Shown here piece after piece: positions 15,598 through 23,435 of a stretch of 27,715 bases of DNA. The DNA is taken from the NCBI GenBank assembly GCA_910587645.1, contig CAJUNA010000028.1:1-27715 (forward strand), in the 5' to 3' direction. The notes under the pieces are model-generated. The model saw only the letters and a program-made list of their open reading frames with translations, did no database searches and had not been told where the DNA came from. How positions within the stretch are numbered: the stretch's first letter is position 1; every line of letters starts with the position of its first letter. Origin of the DNA: an uncultured Oscillospiraceae bacterium (GTDB lineage Bacteria > Bacillota > Clostridia > Oscillospirales > Oscillospiraceae). Both the position numbers and the translations under genes were made by a program.

Positions 15598-16893
15598 ATG
15601 CTGACGGTTTGTTTTTTACTGTTTTTCGCGATGGTGGCGGTCTGCCTGGCCGCAGGCTGGTCTGTGATATGGGCGCTGCTGGGCGGTCTGGTGTTGTTCT
15701 GGCTTCTGGGACGGCGGGAAGGGTTTTCCCACCGGCAGCTTTGGGATATGGCCTGGGCCAAGTGCAAAAAATCGCTGATTGTTGTTAAAATTATCGCGCT
15801 GATCGGGGTAATTACCGGCGTATGGCGGTGCGGCGGGACAATCGCCTGCTGTATCGTCTGGGGCGTGGGGCTGGTAACGCCGAAGCTGTTTTTACTGCTG
15901 GCGTTTCTGCTGTGCGCGGCGTTCAGCTATGTGCTGGGAACCTCCTATGGCGTCAGCAGCACTTTGGGCGTGATCCTGATGGCCCTGGCGCGGTCTGGCG
16001 GGGTAGACCCTACGGTGGCAGCAGGTGTGATTCTCTCGGGGGTTTATTTTGGGGACCGGTGCAGCCCCGCTTCCTCGGCGGCAAGCCTGGTGGCGGCGGT
16101 GACGGATACGGAACTGTACCGCAACGTCCGGCAGATGCTCCGTACCGCCGCGCTGCCTACGCTGCTGGTTACAGGGATCTATTTGCTGCTGTCCTTCCGG
16201 CATCCCCTGGCGGCCGTGGACGGCTCGGTGCTGGGAGCCTTGGAGGGGCGGTTCGCCATGTCCTGGTGGACGCTGGTCCCGGCGGCGGTTATGTTTCTGC
16301 TCCCCCTCTTTAAGGCGCCTATCCAGTGGACAATTACCGCCAGCGCGGCGGCGGCGGCAGTCATCGCCGTCTGTTTGCAGGGGTTCTCTGTCAGCGAGGT
16401 TCTTGCCGCCGCGTGGAATGGATACCATCCCGATGAGGAAGCCCTGGCCGCCGTCCTCTCCGGGGGAGGCATCACCAGCATGGCGGCCAGCTATGTCATC
16501 GTGGCATTAACGGGGCTGTACTCCGGTATCCTGGAGGGAACCGGGGCATTGAAACCCCTTAGCGGCAAGGCGGAAGAGCTGGCGCGGAGGATCGGGCGGT
16601 TCCCTGCGATGATCGTGGTTTCCACGCTATGCGCCGGGGTGCTCTGTAATCAGGCGGTTACCAGCATGATGGGCGCACAATTGCTGGAAGGCGCATATGA
16701 TGATAGGGAAGAGCTGGCGATGGATATTGAAAATTCCGGGATCTTGATTGCCGGGCTGATTCCCTGGTCTATTGCTTGCAGTATTCCGCTGGCAATGCTG
16801 GGGGCGGGAAATGGGGCGGTTTTATACGCACTTCTGCTGTGGCTGATCCCTGGGTGCTATCTGTTTACCAGGAAAAAGTTTTATCCGGGATAA
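15598..16893 (+). CDS. NhaC family Na+/H+ antiporter
   Basis: A 431-residue membrane protein with about 10-12 hydrophobic helices, of the NhaC/ion transporter superfamily. Diagnostic: SYVLGTSYGVSSTLGVILMALA and GVYFGDRCSPASSAASLVA with the conserved GDRxSP at 152-157, plus CNQAVTSMMGAQLL near the C-terminus. NhaC proteins exchange cytoplasmic Na+ for H+; some relatives move malate/lactate or other ions. The ATG at 15598 lies one base after the upstream stop with GGGGAAAAAGTGAG before it. The Cys-rich neighbour may modulate it. It is followed by a strong terminator at 17047. Confidence 0.87.
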   Translation: MLTVCFLLFFAMVAVCLAAGWSVIWALLGGLVLFWLLGRREGFSHRQLWDMAWAKCKKSLIVVKIIALIGVITGVWRCGGTIACCIVWGVGLVTPKLFLLLAFLLCAAFSYVLGTSYGVSSTLGVILMALARSGGVDPTVAAGVILSGVYFGDRCSPASSAASLVAAVTDTELYRNVRQMLRTAALPTLLVTGIYLLLSFRHPLAAVDGSVLGALEGRFAMSWWTLVPAAVMFLLPLFKAPIQWTITASAAAAAVIAVCLQGFSVSEVLAAAWNGYHPDEEALAAVLSGGGITSMAASYVIVALTGLYSGILEGTGALKPLSGKAEELARRIGRFPAMIVVSTLCAGVLCNQAVTSMMGAQLLEGAYDDREELAMDIENSGILIAGLIPWSIACSIPLAMLGAGNGAVLYALLLWLIPGCYLFTRKKFYPG

Positions 16894-17046
16894 TGCCAGG
16901 CAGTTGTGATGCAGTTGTCAAGGTGCCTCCGTTTGCAACCGGCGCGGGGGATTTTTCCAGGCAAGCTACTCCTGTTGAGCGTTTTTGTTCGAACGCGCGA
17001 AGTTCCGGTAGGTGACGCTCGCTACATCCTTAGGCCGCAAACAGGG

Positions 17047-17075
17047 AAACGTTGCACGGAAACGTGCAACGTTTT
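17047..17075 (+). terminator. Rho-independent terminator after nhaC-like gene
   Basis: A perfect 12-bp stem AAACGTTGCACG (17047-17058) / CGTGCAACGTTT (17063-17074) with a GAAA tetraloop and a TTTT run. This separates the antiporter operon from the metal exporter. The 150 bases before it contain no gene that I can support. Confidence 0.85.
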
Positions 17076-17130
17076 AGAAAATTGGAAAAAATTTTTAAGG
17101 CGCGAATTGTAATTTGTTCAGAGGTGTACC

Positions 17131-18297
17131 ATGATTCAGTTTCTTGCCAAACTTTTTATCAAGGATTATCAAAATATCTCCTCCCCTGCCGTACGCCGCG
17201 GGTACGGTATCCTCTCCGGCTGCGTGGGGATCGGATTGAACCTCCTCCTCTTTGCCGGAAAGCTCCTGGCGGGAATGATCAGCCGCTCTATCGCTGTTAC
17301 CGCCGACGCGGTGAACAACCTTTCGGACGCCGGTTCATCGGTAGTTACCCTCCTGGGGTTCAAGCTGGCCGCCCAGGAGCCCGATAGGGACCACCCCTTC
17401 GGCCATGGGCGGCTTGAATATATTTCCGGCCTGGTGGTTTCTATGGTCATTCTCTTGATGGGCGTGGAGCTGGGAAAGACCTCGCTGGAGAAAATCCTCC
17501 ATCCAGAGGAGGTGGCCTTCAGCCCTGTGGTGGCAGGCGTCCTCTGCGTCTCTATCCTGGTGAAGCTGTACATGGTCCTCTATAACCGGAGGATCGGACG
17601 GAAAATTTCCTCCGCCGCAATGGCCGCTACCGCTGCCGACAGCTTGAGCGACTGCCTCGCCACCACCGCCGTGCTGCTGGGCACCTTGGCAGGACATTTT
17701 TGGAACGTGCAGATCGATGGGTGGTGCGGCGCCGCCGTGGCGCTGTTTATCCTCTGGTCCGGCTTCGGCGCCGCGAAGGAAACGGTTAACCCTTTGCTGG
17801 GCCAGCCGCCATCGCCAGAGTTTGTGGAGCAGATCCGCGCTTTGGTTCGTGCGCAGCCCCAGATTATCGGCATCCATGACCTGATTGTCCATGACTACGG
17901 GCCGGGGAGACGCATCCTCTCCCTCCACGCCGAGGTTCCCGCCAGCGGGGACATCCTGGAGCTTCATGACGTAGTGGACGCCCTGGAGCGTCAGCTTAAT
18001 GACGAGCTGGGGTGTCTCGCCACCATCCATATGGATCCTGTGGTCAATGACGGCGGGATGACCGATGAGGCACGGGAGCGGGTCGCCGCGGTGGTCCGGG
18101 TGATTGATCCGGGTATCTCGATCCACGATTTCAGAATGGTGCCCGGGCCAGTCCATACCAAGCTGATCTTTGACGCGGAGGTACCCTATCAGTGTCCCCT
18201 GCCTGACCAGGAGGTCAGGCGGCGGATCCAGGCCGCTGTGCGGGCCCTGGATGAAAATTGGTCCGCTGTGGTCGAGGTGGAAAAAAGTTATGTGTGA
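17131..18297 (+). CDS. Cation diffusion facilitator (CDF) metal exporter, Mn-type
   Basis: A 388-residue membrane transporter exporting divalent metal in exchange for protons. About six helices lie in residues 25-225, then a long cytoplasmic tail. The membrane metal site reads Asn62xxxAsp66 in helix 2 (ADAVNNLSDAGSS) and Asp170xxxAsp174 in helix 5 (AADSLSDCLATT), rather than the His-containing set of zinc CDFs. This N/D + D/D set is that of MntE-like manganese exporters, so Mn2+ (perhaps Fe2+) is the favoured substrate. HPFGHGRLEY (88-97) is the conserved loop. The tail (about 230-388) is longer than the usual ~80 residues and seems to hold two ferredoxin-like segments (IHDLIVHDYGPG and ISIHDFRMVPGP). 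GAGGTG precedes the ATG. Confidence 0.9.
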   Translation: MIQFLAKLFIKDYQNISSPAVRRGYGILSGCVGIGLNLLLFAGKLLAGMISRSIAVTADAVNNLSDAGSSVVTLLGFKLAAQEPDRDHPFGHGRLEYISGLVVSMVILLMGVELGKTSLEKILHPEEVAFSPVVAGVLCVSILVKLYMVLYNRRIGRKISSAAMAATAADSLSDCLATTAVLLGTLAGHFWNVQIDGWCGAAVALFILWSGFGAAKETVNPLLGQPPSPEFVEQIRALVRAQPQIIGIHDLIVHDYGPGRRILSLHAEVPASGDILELHDVVDALERQLNDELGCLATIHMDPVVNDGGMTDEARERVAAVVRVIDPGISIHDFRMVPGPVHTKLIFDAEVPYQCPLPDQEVRRRIQAAVRALDENWSAVVEVEKSYV

Positions 18298-18312
18298 ACA
18301 GGGCTTTTTTCC
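18279..18312 (+). terminator. Weak terminator-like hairpin at CDF stop
   Basis: GGAAAAAAG (18279-18287) pairs with CTTTTTTCC (18304-18312), followed by AATTTTTT. The stem is A/T-rich and starts inside the CDF stop region, so its strength is uncertain. Confidence 0.4.
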
Positions 18313-18333
18313 AATTTTTTACGCCGCGCCGCA

Positions 18334-18362
18334 TTGACACCCTCCTCCCCTTCCGGTATAAT
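18334..18362 (+). promoter_or_regulatory. Perfect-consensus promoter of the DUF362 gene
   Basis: TTGACA (18334-18339), 17-base spacer, TATAAT (18357-18362): both boxes and spacing match the housekeeping consensus exactly. It lies about 65 bases before the ATG at 18428. Confidence 0.88.
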
Positions 18363-18427
18363 GAGAGGGACGGGCTTTCTGCGGCCCTCCGCCGCAACTA
18401 TCCGCGCCCGGCAGGAAAGGAGTGCTT

Positions 18428-19558
18428 ATGTCCGCTTCTCAAGTCTTTTTTACGGACTTCCATACACAGGCCTATGGCGATGGCCTGCCTACTAAGCTGA
18501 AAAAGCTGCTGCGTAAGGCCGGTATCGGCCAGTTGGATCTGGAGGGGAAATTTGTCGCAATCAAAATGCATTTCGGAGAGCTGGGCAATATCAGCTTCCT
18601 GCGGCCTAACTACGCCAGGGCGGTGGTGGACGTGGTCAAGGAGCTGGGCGGCAAGCCCTTCCTTACCGACTGCAATACCATGTACCCCGGCAGCAGGAAA
18701 AATGCGTTGGAGCACCTGGAATGCGCGTGGCAAAATGGGTTTACCGCTTTGACCGTGGGCTGCCCTATCCTGATTGGCGACGGGTTGAAGGGAACCGATG
18801 ATGTGCTGGTCCCCGTCAGCGGCGGCGAGTACGTAAAGGAAGCGAAAATCGGCCGCGCGATTATGGACGCGGATGTGTTCATCAGTCTCACCCACTTTAA
18901 AGGGCATGAAATGACCGGATTCGGCGGAACCATCAAGAACATCGGCATGGGCTGCGGCTCCCGGGCCGGTAAGTGCGAGCAGCACAACAACGGACAGCCG
19001 GAAATTGACCCCGCCCTCTGCCGGGGCTGCAAACGCTGCCAGCGGGAGTGCGCCAACAGTGGTCTGGCCTTTGATGAAGCCGCGAAGAAGATGACTGTTG
19101 ACCTGGATCACTGCGTAGGCTGCGGGCGGTGCCTGGGGGCCTGCAACTTTGACGCGATCAGTTTTGCTTCCAGCAACGCGGTGAAAGTCCTGAACTGCCG
19201 TATGGCGGAGTATACCAAGGCTGTAGTGGACGGACGGCCCCAGTTCCATATCTCCCTGGTGGTGGACGTGTCCCCCAACTGCGACTGCCACGCGGAAAAC
19301 GATGTGCCGATCCTGCCAAACCTGGGGATGTTCGCTTCTTTCGACCCCCTGGCCCTGGATCAGGCCTGTGTGGACGCCTGCATGGCTGCGGCGCCCATCC
19401 CCGGAAGCCAGTTGGCACAGAACCTCGCTTCCCCAGGCTTCCACGACCATCATGACCACTTTACGAACTCTACGCCGGAGTCCGAATGGCGCTCCTGCCT
19501 GGAACACGCCGAGAAAATCGGGCTGGGCAGCAGAAAATATGAGTTGATCGAGATGTAA
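18428..19558 (+). CDS. DUF362 protein with two [4Fe-4S] clusters
   Basis: A 376-residue cytosolic iron-sulfur protein. The DUF362 region occupies about 1-190 and 245-330 (AIKMHFGELGN, FLTDCNTMYPGSRKNALEH, SLTHFKGHEMTGFGGTIKNIGMGC), interrupted by a bacterial ferredoxin insert. The insert has two full Cx2Cx2Cx3C motifs: Cys198/201/204/208 and Cys229/232/235/239. The C-terminus is His-rich (FHDHHDHF). Start ATG 18428 follows AAAGGAG; an in-frame GTG six bases earlier is less likely. It is a single-gene unit with its own strong promoter and terminator. DUF362 proteins are thought to be electron-transfer or cofactor-handling proteins; no specific reaction can be named. Confidence 0.88.
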   Translation: MSASQVFFTDFHTQAYGDGLPTKLKKLLRKAGIGQLDLEGKFVAIKMHFGELGNISFLRPNYARAVVDVVKELGGKPFLTDCNTMYPGSRKNALEHLECAWQNGFTALTVGCPILIGDGLKGTDDVLVPVSGGEYVKEAKIGRAIMDADVFISLTHFKGHEMTGFGGTIKNIGMGCGSRAGKCEQHNNGQPEIDPALCRGCKRCQRECANSGLAFDEAAKKMTVDLDHCVGCGRCLGACNFDAISFASSNAVKVLNCRMAEYTKAVVDGRPQFHISLVVDVSPNCDCHAENDVPILPNLGMFASFDPLALDQACVDACMAAAPIPGSQLAQNLASPGFHDHHDHFTNSTPESEWRSCLEHAEKIGLGSRKYELIEM

Positions 19559-19560
19559 TA

Positions 19561-19597
19561 AAAATCCCCGCAGGGACTGCCGTCCTGCGGGGATTTT
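19561..19597. terminator. Bidirectional terminator between DUF362 and VWA genes
   Basis: AAAATCCCCGCAGG-GAC (19561-19577) pairs with GTCCTGCGGGGATTTT (19582-19597) with a single bulged G, and T runs follow on both strands. It abuts the stop of the opposing VWA gene at 19599. Confidence 0.88.
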
Positions 19598-19598
19598 T

Positions 19599-20867
19599 TT
19601 ACCCTTTTATCATCCTCCGGCACGAACGCGCCAGCTCGTCTAAGGTCGAACACGGGGCCATCTGGCATAGGCTGGCCATAGTCTGTATGCTGGCCATGTA
19701 GGGCCATTTCCGCTGGGGGATGGGGTTCAGCCATAACACCTTCCCCGCCTGCCGCCGGGCTTCTATAAGCGCCTGGGCCGCGCGGGGCAGGTCGATGGTC
19801 TTGGTGTCTGACAAAATCAGCAGCGTGGTGGATGGGCCGAGCACCGCAGGCCTGCGGCGGTTCAGATCCTCCAGCGCGCCCCCTAAGTCGGTCCCCCGGC
19901 CAAACAGGCCGGATGCCCGCACGTAGTCCCGGAAAGCATCCATGTTTTGCAGGGCGAATGGGTCTACCTCCCGAACCTCCTCCGAAAACAGGAAGGTCTG
20001 GGAGGACTCGGAAACCTCGCTCATAGACTTGATGAACCGCAGGGCGAACTCCGAAAATTGCAGCATAGAGCCGGATACATCGCACAGCAGCACCAGCCTC
20101 CGCTTTTTCCGCCGCTTCCGCCGGAAGGTGAGGCGGTAAAAGCTTCCTCCGGTCTCCAGGCCCTTGCGGATGGTGCGGCGGAAATCCAGTTTCCCGCTGT
20201 GCCCCCTCCCCTGCCGGCGGCGGCTCAGCTCCGCGTCCAACTGCCGGGAAATAGCCACGATCAGCGCGGCCGCCCGGGGGATGTCGGCTTCCTTAAATTG
20301 GGAAATATCCCGGTACAGAAGCGCCAGCTCCGGATCCAGTTCCTCGCTGGCCACGGACGCGTCCTCCATAGCCATCTGCTGCTCTAGCAGGAAGCGCATG
20401 AATACCGAGCGGATGAAGTTACTGTAAAGCTTGGGGCTGCGGTGGAGGTTGCCCTTCATCTTCTCCAACATCTGCCGGAGCTGCTCCCGCTTTTCCTCAC
20501 TCATGTTGACGTAGACTTCCTGCAAATCCTCCCGGAGATCCATGCTTTGGCCGTTTACCTGCATCTCCTGCTGGGCGTCCTGGCGGCGCTGGGCCATTTC
20601 ACGGGCCGCTTCCTCCCGCTTGCGGCGGATGGCGTCCCGGCGCTCCGCACTGACAAAAAAGCCATCGAAGCAACGCTGAAAGGCGGCCTGCTCCTCCCTG
20701 CTCTTGGCGTAAACGGCTTGTAGGGCGAGCTTTACCGTCTGCTTATCGCGCATATCCAGGGCGGTAAGGATCTCACAGGCGTCCGCTGTCTCCTGGAGTC
20801 CAACCGGCAGCCCTTCCTGCCGCAGCAGGGCGGAAAATTCCGCCAGCTTTTCTAAATAGACGCTCAT
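19599..20867 (-). CDS. VWA domain protein (CoxE-like), partner of MoxR
   Basis: A 422-residue cytosolic protein. The first ~250 residues are helical and charged (EEAAREMAQRRQDAQQ and similar), typical of the CoxE/YeaD-like N-part. A von Willebrand A domain follows, with an intact MIDAS: DVSGS at 263-267, Thr in RGTDLGG and Asp in ILSDTKT. RKRRKKRRLVLL marks the domain's entry strand. The start at 20867 is the ATGA overlap with the MoxR gene stop, so the two are translationally coupled. MoxR-VWA pairs act together as metal-insertion or assembly chaperones in known systems (for example CoxD/CoxE). The client of this pair is not indicated by its neighbours. Confidence 0.9.
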   Translation of the reverse strand: MSVYLEKLAEFSALLRQEGLPVGLQETADACEILTALDMRDKQTVKLALQAVYAKSREEQAAFQRCFDGFFVSAERRDAIRRKREEAAREMAQRRQDAQQEMQVNGQSMDLREDLQEVYVNMSEEKREQLRQMLEKMKGNLHRSPKLYSNFIRSVFMRFLLEQQMAMEDASVASEELDPELALLYRDISQFKEADIPRAAALIVAISRQLDAELSRRRQGRGHSGKLDFRRTIRKGLETGGSFYRLTFRRKRRKKRRLVLLCDVSGSMLQFSEFALRFIKSMSEVSESSQTFLFSEEVREVDPFALQNMDAFRDYVRASGLFGRGTDLGGALEDLNRRRPAVLGPSTTLLILSDTKTIDLPRAAQALIEARRQAGKVLWLNPIPQRKWPYMASIQTMASLCQMAPCSTLDELARSCRRMIKG

Positions 20868-21781
20868 TTGTCCTGTCCACACGCGCCGCAGTGGCTATGG
20901 CCTTCTCCGTGGCCATGGCCGCAGGTATGGCCGGGATGACCCAGCACTTCCCTGGCGGCTTCCAGATCTTCGCTGCTTTTGAGCACAAAGCCCAAGGTCT
21001 GCCCAGCTGCTTCCGGGGTCAAATCGCTGGCGCCCAGGGCTTCCAGCGCGGATACCCAGTCCAGTGTCTCCGCTATGGAGGGTTTTTTGAGGATGGATTC
21101 GCTCTCCCGCAGGCCGTGGATGGCCTGGGCTACCTGGACGGCCAGGTGCTCGTTGACGTTAGGCCGCTTGGCGCGGATGATGGCCGTTTCCCGGGGAATA
21201 TCCGGGTATTGCAGGTAGAGGTAGGCACAGCGCCGCCGCAGGGCTTCCCCCAGGGGCCTTGTGCGGTTGGAGGTCAAAATCACGAAGGGGATGGATTTGG
21301 CGCGGATAGCTCCGGCTTCGGGGATGGTGACCTGCATTTCACTGAGCAGCTCCAGCAGGAAAGCTTCAAATTCCTCATCGGATTTGTCGATTTCGTCGAT
21401 CAGCAGCACAACGGGTTTTTCGGAGCGGATGGCCTTCAGCAGGGGGCGCTCCAGCAGGTAGTCATCGCTGAACAGGGATTTGGTCAGCTCTCCGGCGTCA
21501 CGGCTGTTCATCTGCACCTGGATGCTCAGGAGCTGCTTTTGGTAGTTCCATTCGTAGAGGGCTTTGCTCTCGTCCAGGCCCTCATAGCATTGCAGGCGGA
21601 CCATTTCACGATCCAGGGCGGATGCCATGACTTTGGCGATTTCGGTTTTCCCTACTCCGGCGGGGCCTTCGATCAAAAGCGGCCTGCCCAGCTGTAGGGC
21701 GACCAGCAGGGTCGTGGCGACTTCCCCGCCGCAGATGTATTTTGCTTCATCCAATTTATTTTGCAGAGCGGCAATATCCAT
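20864..21781 (-). CDS. MoxR family AAA+ ATPase with His/Cys-rich tail
   Basis: A 305-residue AAA+ chaperone ATPase. Walker A GPAGVGKT at 39-46, Walker B VVLLIDEID with Asp129/Glu130, sensor 1 LTSNRTRPLG and arginine finger region LRRRCAYLYL. The start at 21781 was chosen over an upstream ATG at 21835 because AAAGGAG sits 7 bases before it and the protein then begins in the usual place. The last ~25 residues hold six His and three Cys (HxxHTCGHGHGEGHSHCGAC pattern), an unusual metal-binding tail. The gene is coupled by ATGA to the VWA gene. A tail like this would fit a metallochaperone role, as in CoxD-type partners. Confidence 0.9.
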   Translation of the reverse strand: MDIAALQNKLDEAKYICGGEVATTLLVALQLGRPLLIEGPAGVGKTEIAKVMASALDREMVRLQCYEGLDESKALYEWNYQKQLLSIQVQMNSRDAGELTKSLFSDDYLLERPLLKAIRSEKPVVLLIDEIDKSDEEFEAFLLELLSEMQVTIPEAGAIRAKSIPFVILTSNRTRPLGEALRRRCAYLYLQYPDIPRETAIIRAKRPNVNEHLAVQVAQAIHGLRESESILKKPSIAETLDWVSALEALGASDLTPEAAGQTLGFVLKSSEDLEAAREVLGHPGHTCGHGHGEGHSHCGACGQDK

Positions 21782-21823
21782 TTTTTTACTCCTTTGTGAA
21801 GTATTTAACAGAAACCTACCCAG

Positions 21824-21852
21824 AGGATACCACATTTTCAGGAAAAATGCAA
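21824..21852 (-). promoter_or_regulatory. Candidate promoter of the moxR-VWA operon
   Basis: Minus-strand TTGCAT (21847-21852), 17-base spacer, TATCCT (21824-21829), about 43 bases upstream of the chosen start. Moderate match to consensus. Its position makes the longer ATG at 21835 unlikely. Confidence 0.55.
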
Positions 21853-21989
21853 TGAGATTTTGGTGGAATTCCGCGCGGAGATGGGGTACAATAAAAACAG
21901 CGTTTTATGCGCGGGAGTAACCTGGCCCGCTGCAAGAAGCATTATACCCGCGCGCCCAAAGGGCGCGGCGATAAGGACGGAGGATAACC

Positions 21990-22529
21990 GTGACCGAGCA
22001 ACTGCTGATTCATGCCGCTATCGAATTGGGGTTTTCTAACGCCGCCGCTATGGATACGAAGGATTTGATCTTCGTGCCAAGCTTCCGCCCCCTCTGCGAG
22101 GAAAACCTCTGCGGAAAATTTGGCGTCAACTACGCCTGCCCGCCGGACTGCGGCTCTGTGGAGGAAATGAAAGCCCGTATCTTGCAGTGGCCCCGGGCCG
22201 TCGTGCTCCAGACGATGTGGGATATCGAGGATCCAATGGAGGAGTCCCAAACAAAACCCGCTAAAGCAAAGCATAACGCAATGACACGGGAATTGATTGA
22301 TAAGGCTTCTGTCCCTGGGCTGATGGTGGGCGCGGGCGGATGTTCCCTCTGTTCCCCCTGCGCGATTGTGGAGGGAAAACCCTGCCGGTTCCCAGGCTTA
22401 CGTTACTCCTGTATGTCCGCTTACTGCGTTTTTGTTAAGGAAATGGCGGAACACTGTGGGATGGAGTACGACTGCGGCCCAGGCGTGGTAGCCTTTTTCA
22501 GTATGTTCTGCTTCCAGCCAGATAATTGA
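21990..22529 (+). CDS. DUF2284 Cys-rich metal-binding protein
   Basis: A 179-residue soluble protein of the DUF2284 family, a predicted metal-binding protein. Cysteine clusters: CEENLCGKFGVNYACPPDCG (about 36-55), then GGCSLCSPCAIVEGKPCRFPG and CMSAYC further on, followed by CGMEYDCGPG. The pattern suggests an iron-sulfur or zinc centre. Start is GTG 21990 after GGAGG. It is followed 11 bases later by CoaX. The function is unknown. A short GC hairpin (CGCGCCC-AAA-GGGCGCG, about 21951-21967) lies upstream. Confidence 0.85.
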   Translation: MTEQLLIHAAIELGFSNAAAMDTKDLIFVPSFRPLCEENLCGKFGVNYACPPDCGSVEEMKARILQWPRAVVLQTMWDIEDPMEESQTKPAKAKHNAMTRELIDKASVPGLMVGAGGCSLCSPCAIVEGKPCRFPGLRYSCMSAYCVFVKEMAEHCGMEYDCGPGVVAFFSMFCFQPDN

Positions 22530-22540
22530 GGAGGTTCCCT

Positions 22541-23329
22541 ATGCTGCTCGCTATCGACATTGGAAACTCTAACATTTCCCTGGGTGTCTTTCGGGAGTCA
22601 GAGCTGCTGATGAAAGCGAAAATCTCCGTTCAGACGAGAAGAAGCGCCGATGAATATGCTGTTACCCTCTACGACCTCCTGCGGATGCACCAGATCGCCA
22701 GGCAGGATATCTCCGGCTGTATTCTGGCCTCCGTTGTTCCGGAACTGACTGGGCTGGTGGAACCGGCGGCGGGAATGGTGGCCGGTTGTCAAGTCCTCCG
22801 GGTCGGTCCGGGTATCAAGACCGGGTTCCGTATCCGGATCGATGACCCTTCCCAACTGGGGGGCGATTTGGCGGCGGATACCTTGGCGGCCCTGAAGGAG
22901 TACAGCCCGCCGCTGGTTATCGTGGATGCCGGAACTGTTACTACTATCGTGGCTGTGGATATGGATAAGACGTATCTGGGCGGGTGCATCCTGCCGGGAA
23001 TCCGGCTGAGTGCGCAGATGCTGAAAGAAACAACCGCTCTCCTGCCGTCTATTGAACTGGGCGGGCAGGACGGCGCCTGCCTGGGCCGCAACAGCGCCAG
23101 TGCTATGCGCTGCGGCCTGCTGCTGGGCAGTGCCATGATGGTGGACGGCTTCATCGACCGCTACCGCTCGCTGCCGGGAATGGCAGGCGCGGCTTGTATC
23201 GCCACCGGAGGCTCCGCAGAGCTGGTCACGGCCCGGTGCCGCAGCCAGATCCAGCTTGATCCAGACCTAACGCTGAAGGGGCTGCGGTATCTCTATGAAG
23301 CAAACTGCCCCAAAAGGCGGGCCACTTGA
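22541..23329 (+). CDS. coaX: Type III pantothenate kinase
   Basis: ATP-dependent phosphorylation of pantothenate, first committed step of CoA synthesis; 262 residues. CoaX motifs: DIGNSN at 6-11 (phosphate loop), GIKTGFRIRIDDP (substrate region), QLGGDLAADTLAA in place of the common GADRxxNxxAA, DAGTVTTIVAVD, and GGCILPGIRLSAQML. The type III enzyme is insensitive to CoA feedback. The start ATG 22541 follows GAGGAGG; an in-frame ATG at 22526 is rejected because it lies within the upstream gene and lacks a site. The following gene is a PanT-like transporter subunit, giving uptake plus phosphorylation in one unit. Confidence 0.93.
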   Translation: MLLAIDIGNSNISLGVFRESELLMKAKISVQTRRSADEYAVTLYDLLRMHQIARQDISGCILASVVPELTGLVEPAAGMVAGCQVLRVGPGIKTGFRIRIDDPSQLGGDLAADTLAALKEYSPPLVIVDAGTVTTIVAVDMDKTYLGGCILPGIRLSAQMLKETTALLPSIELGGQDGACLGRNSASAMRCGLLLGSAMMVDGFIDRYRSLPGMAGAACIATGGSAELVTARCRSQIQLDPDLTLKGLRYLYEANCPKRRAT

Positions 23330-23435
23330 ACGTTCATAACGGCGGACACGCCGGTATGATACATATTTTGCGCGCCGTACTCCGCCTGCGGAGACGACAG
23401 CGCGAGGTGAAATACCCTCAAAGGAGAAACAAGCT

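Noticed and set aside
17335..18156. 273-codon minus-strand frame opposite the CDF gene
   Set aside because: No domain or start signals; the CDF frame is clear.
18398..19507. 369-codon minus-strand open frame opposite the DUF362 gene
   Set aside because: A shadow of the Fe-S protein, whose ferredoxin motifs are on the + strand.
21951..21967. GC hairpin upstream of the DUF2284 gene as a terminator
   Set aside because: There is no T-run, and it lies just before a ribosome binding site; it is too short to interpret.
23330..23435. Possible riboswitch between coaX and the panT-like gene
   Set aside because: Only short GC-rich inverted repeats are visible; no known aptamer consensus is recognisable and there is no terminator.
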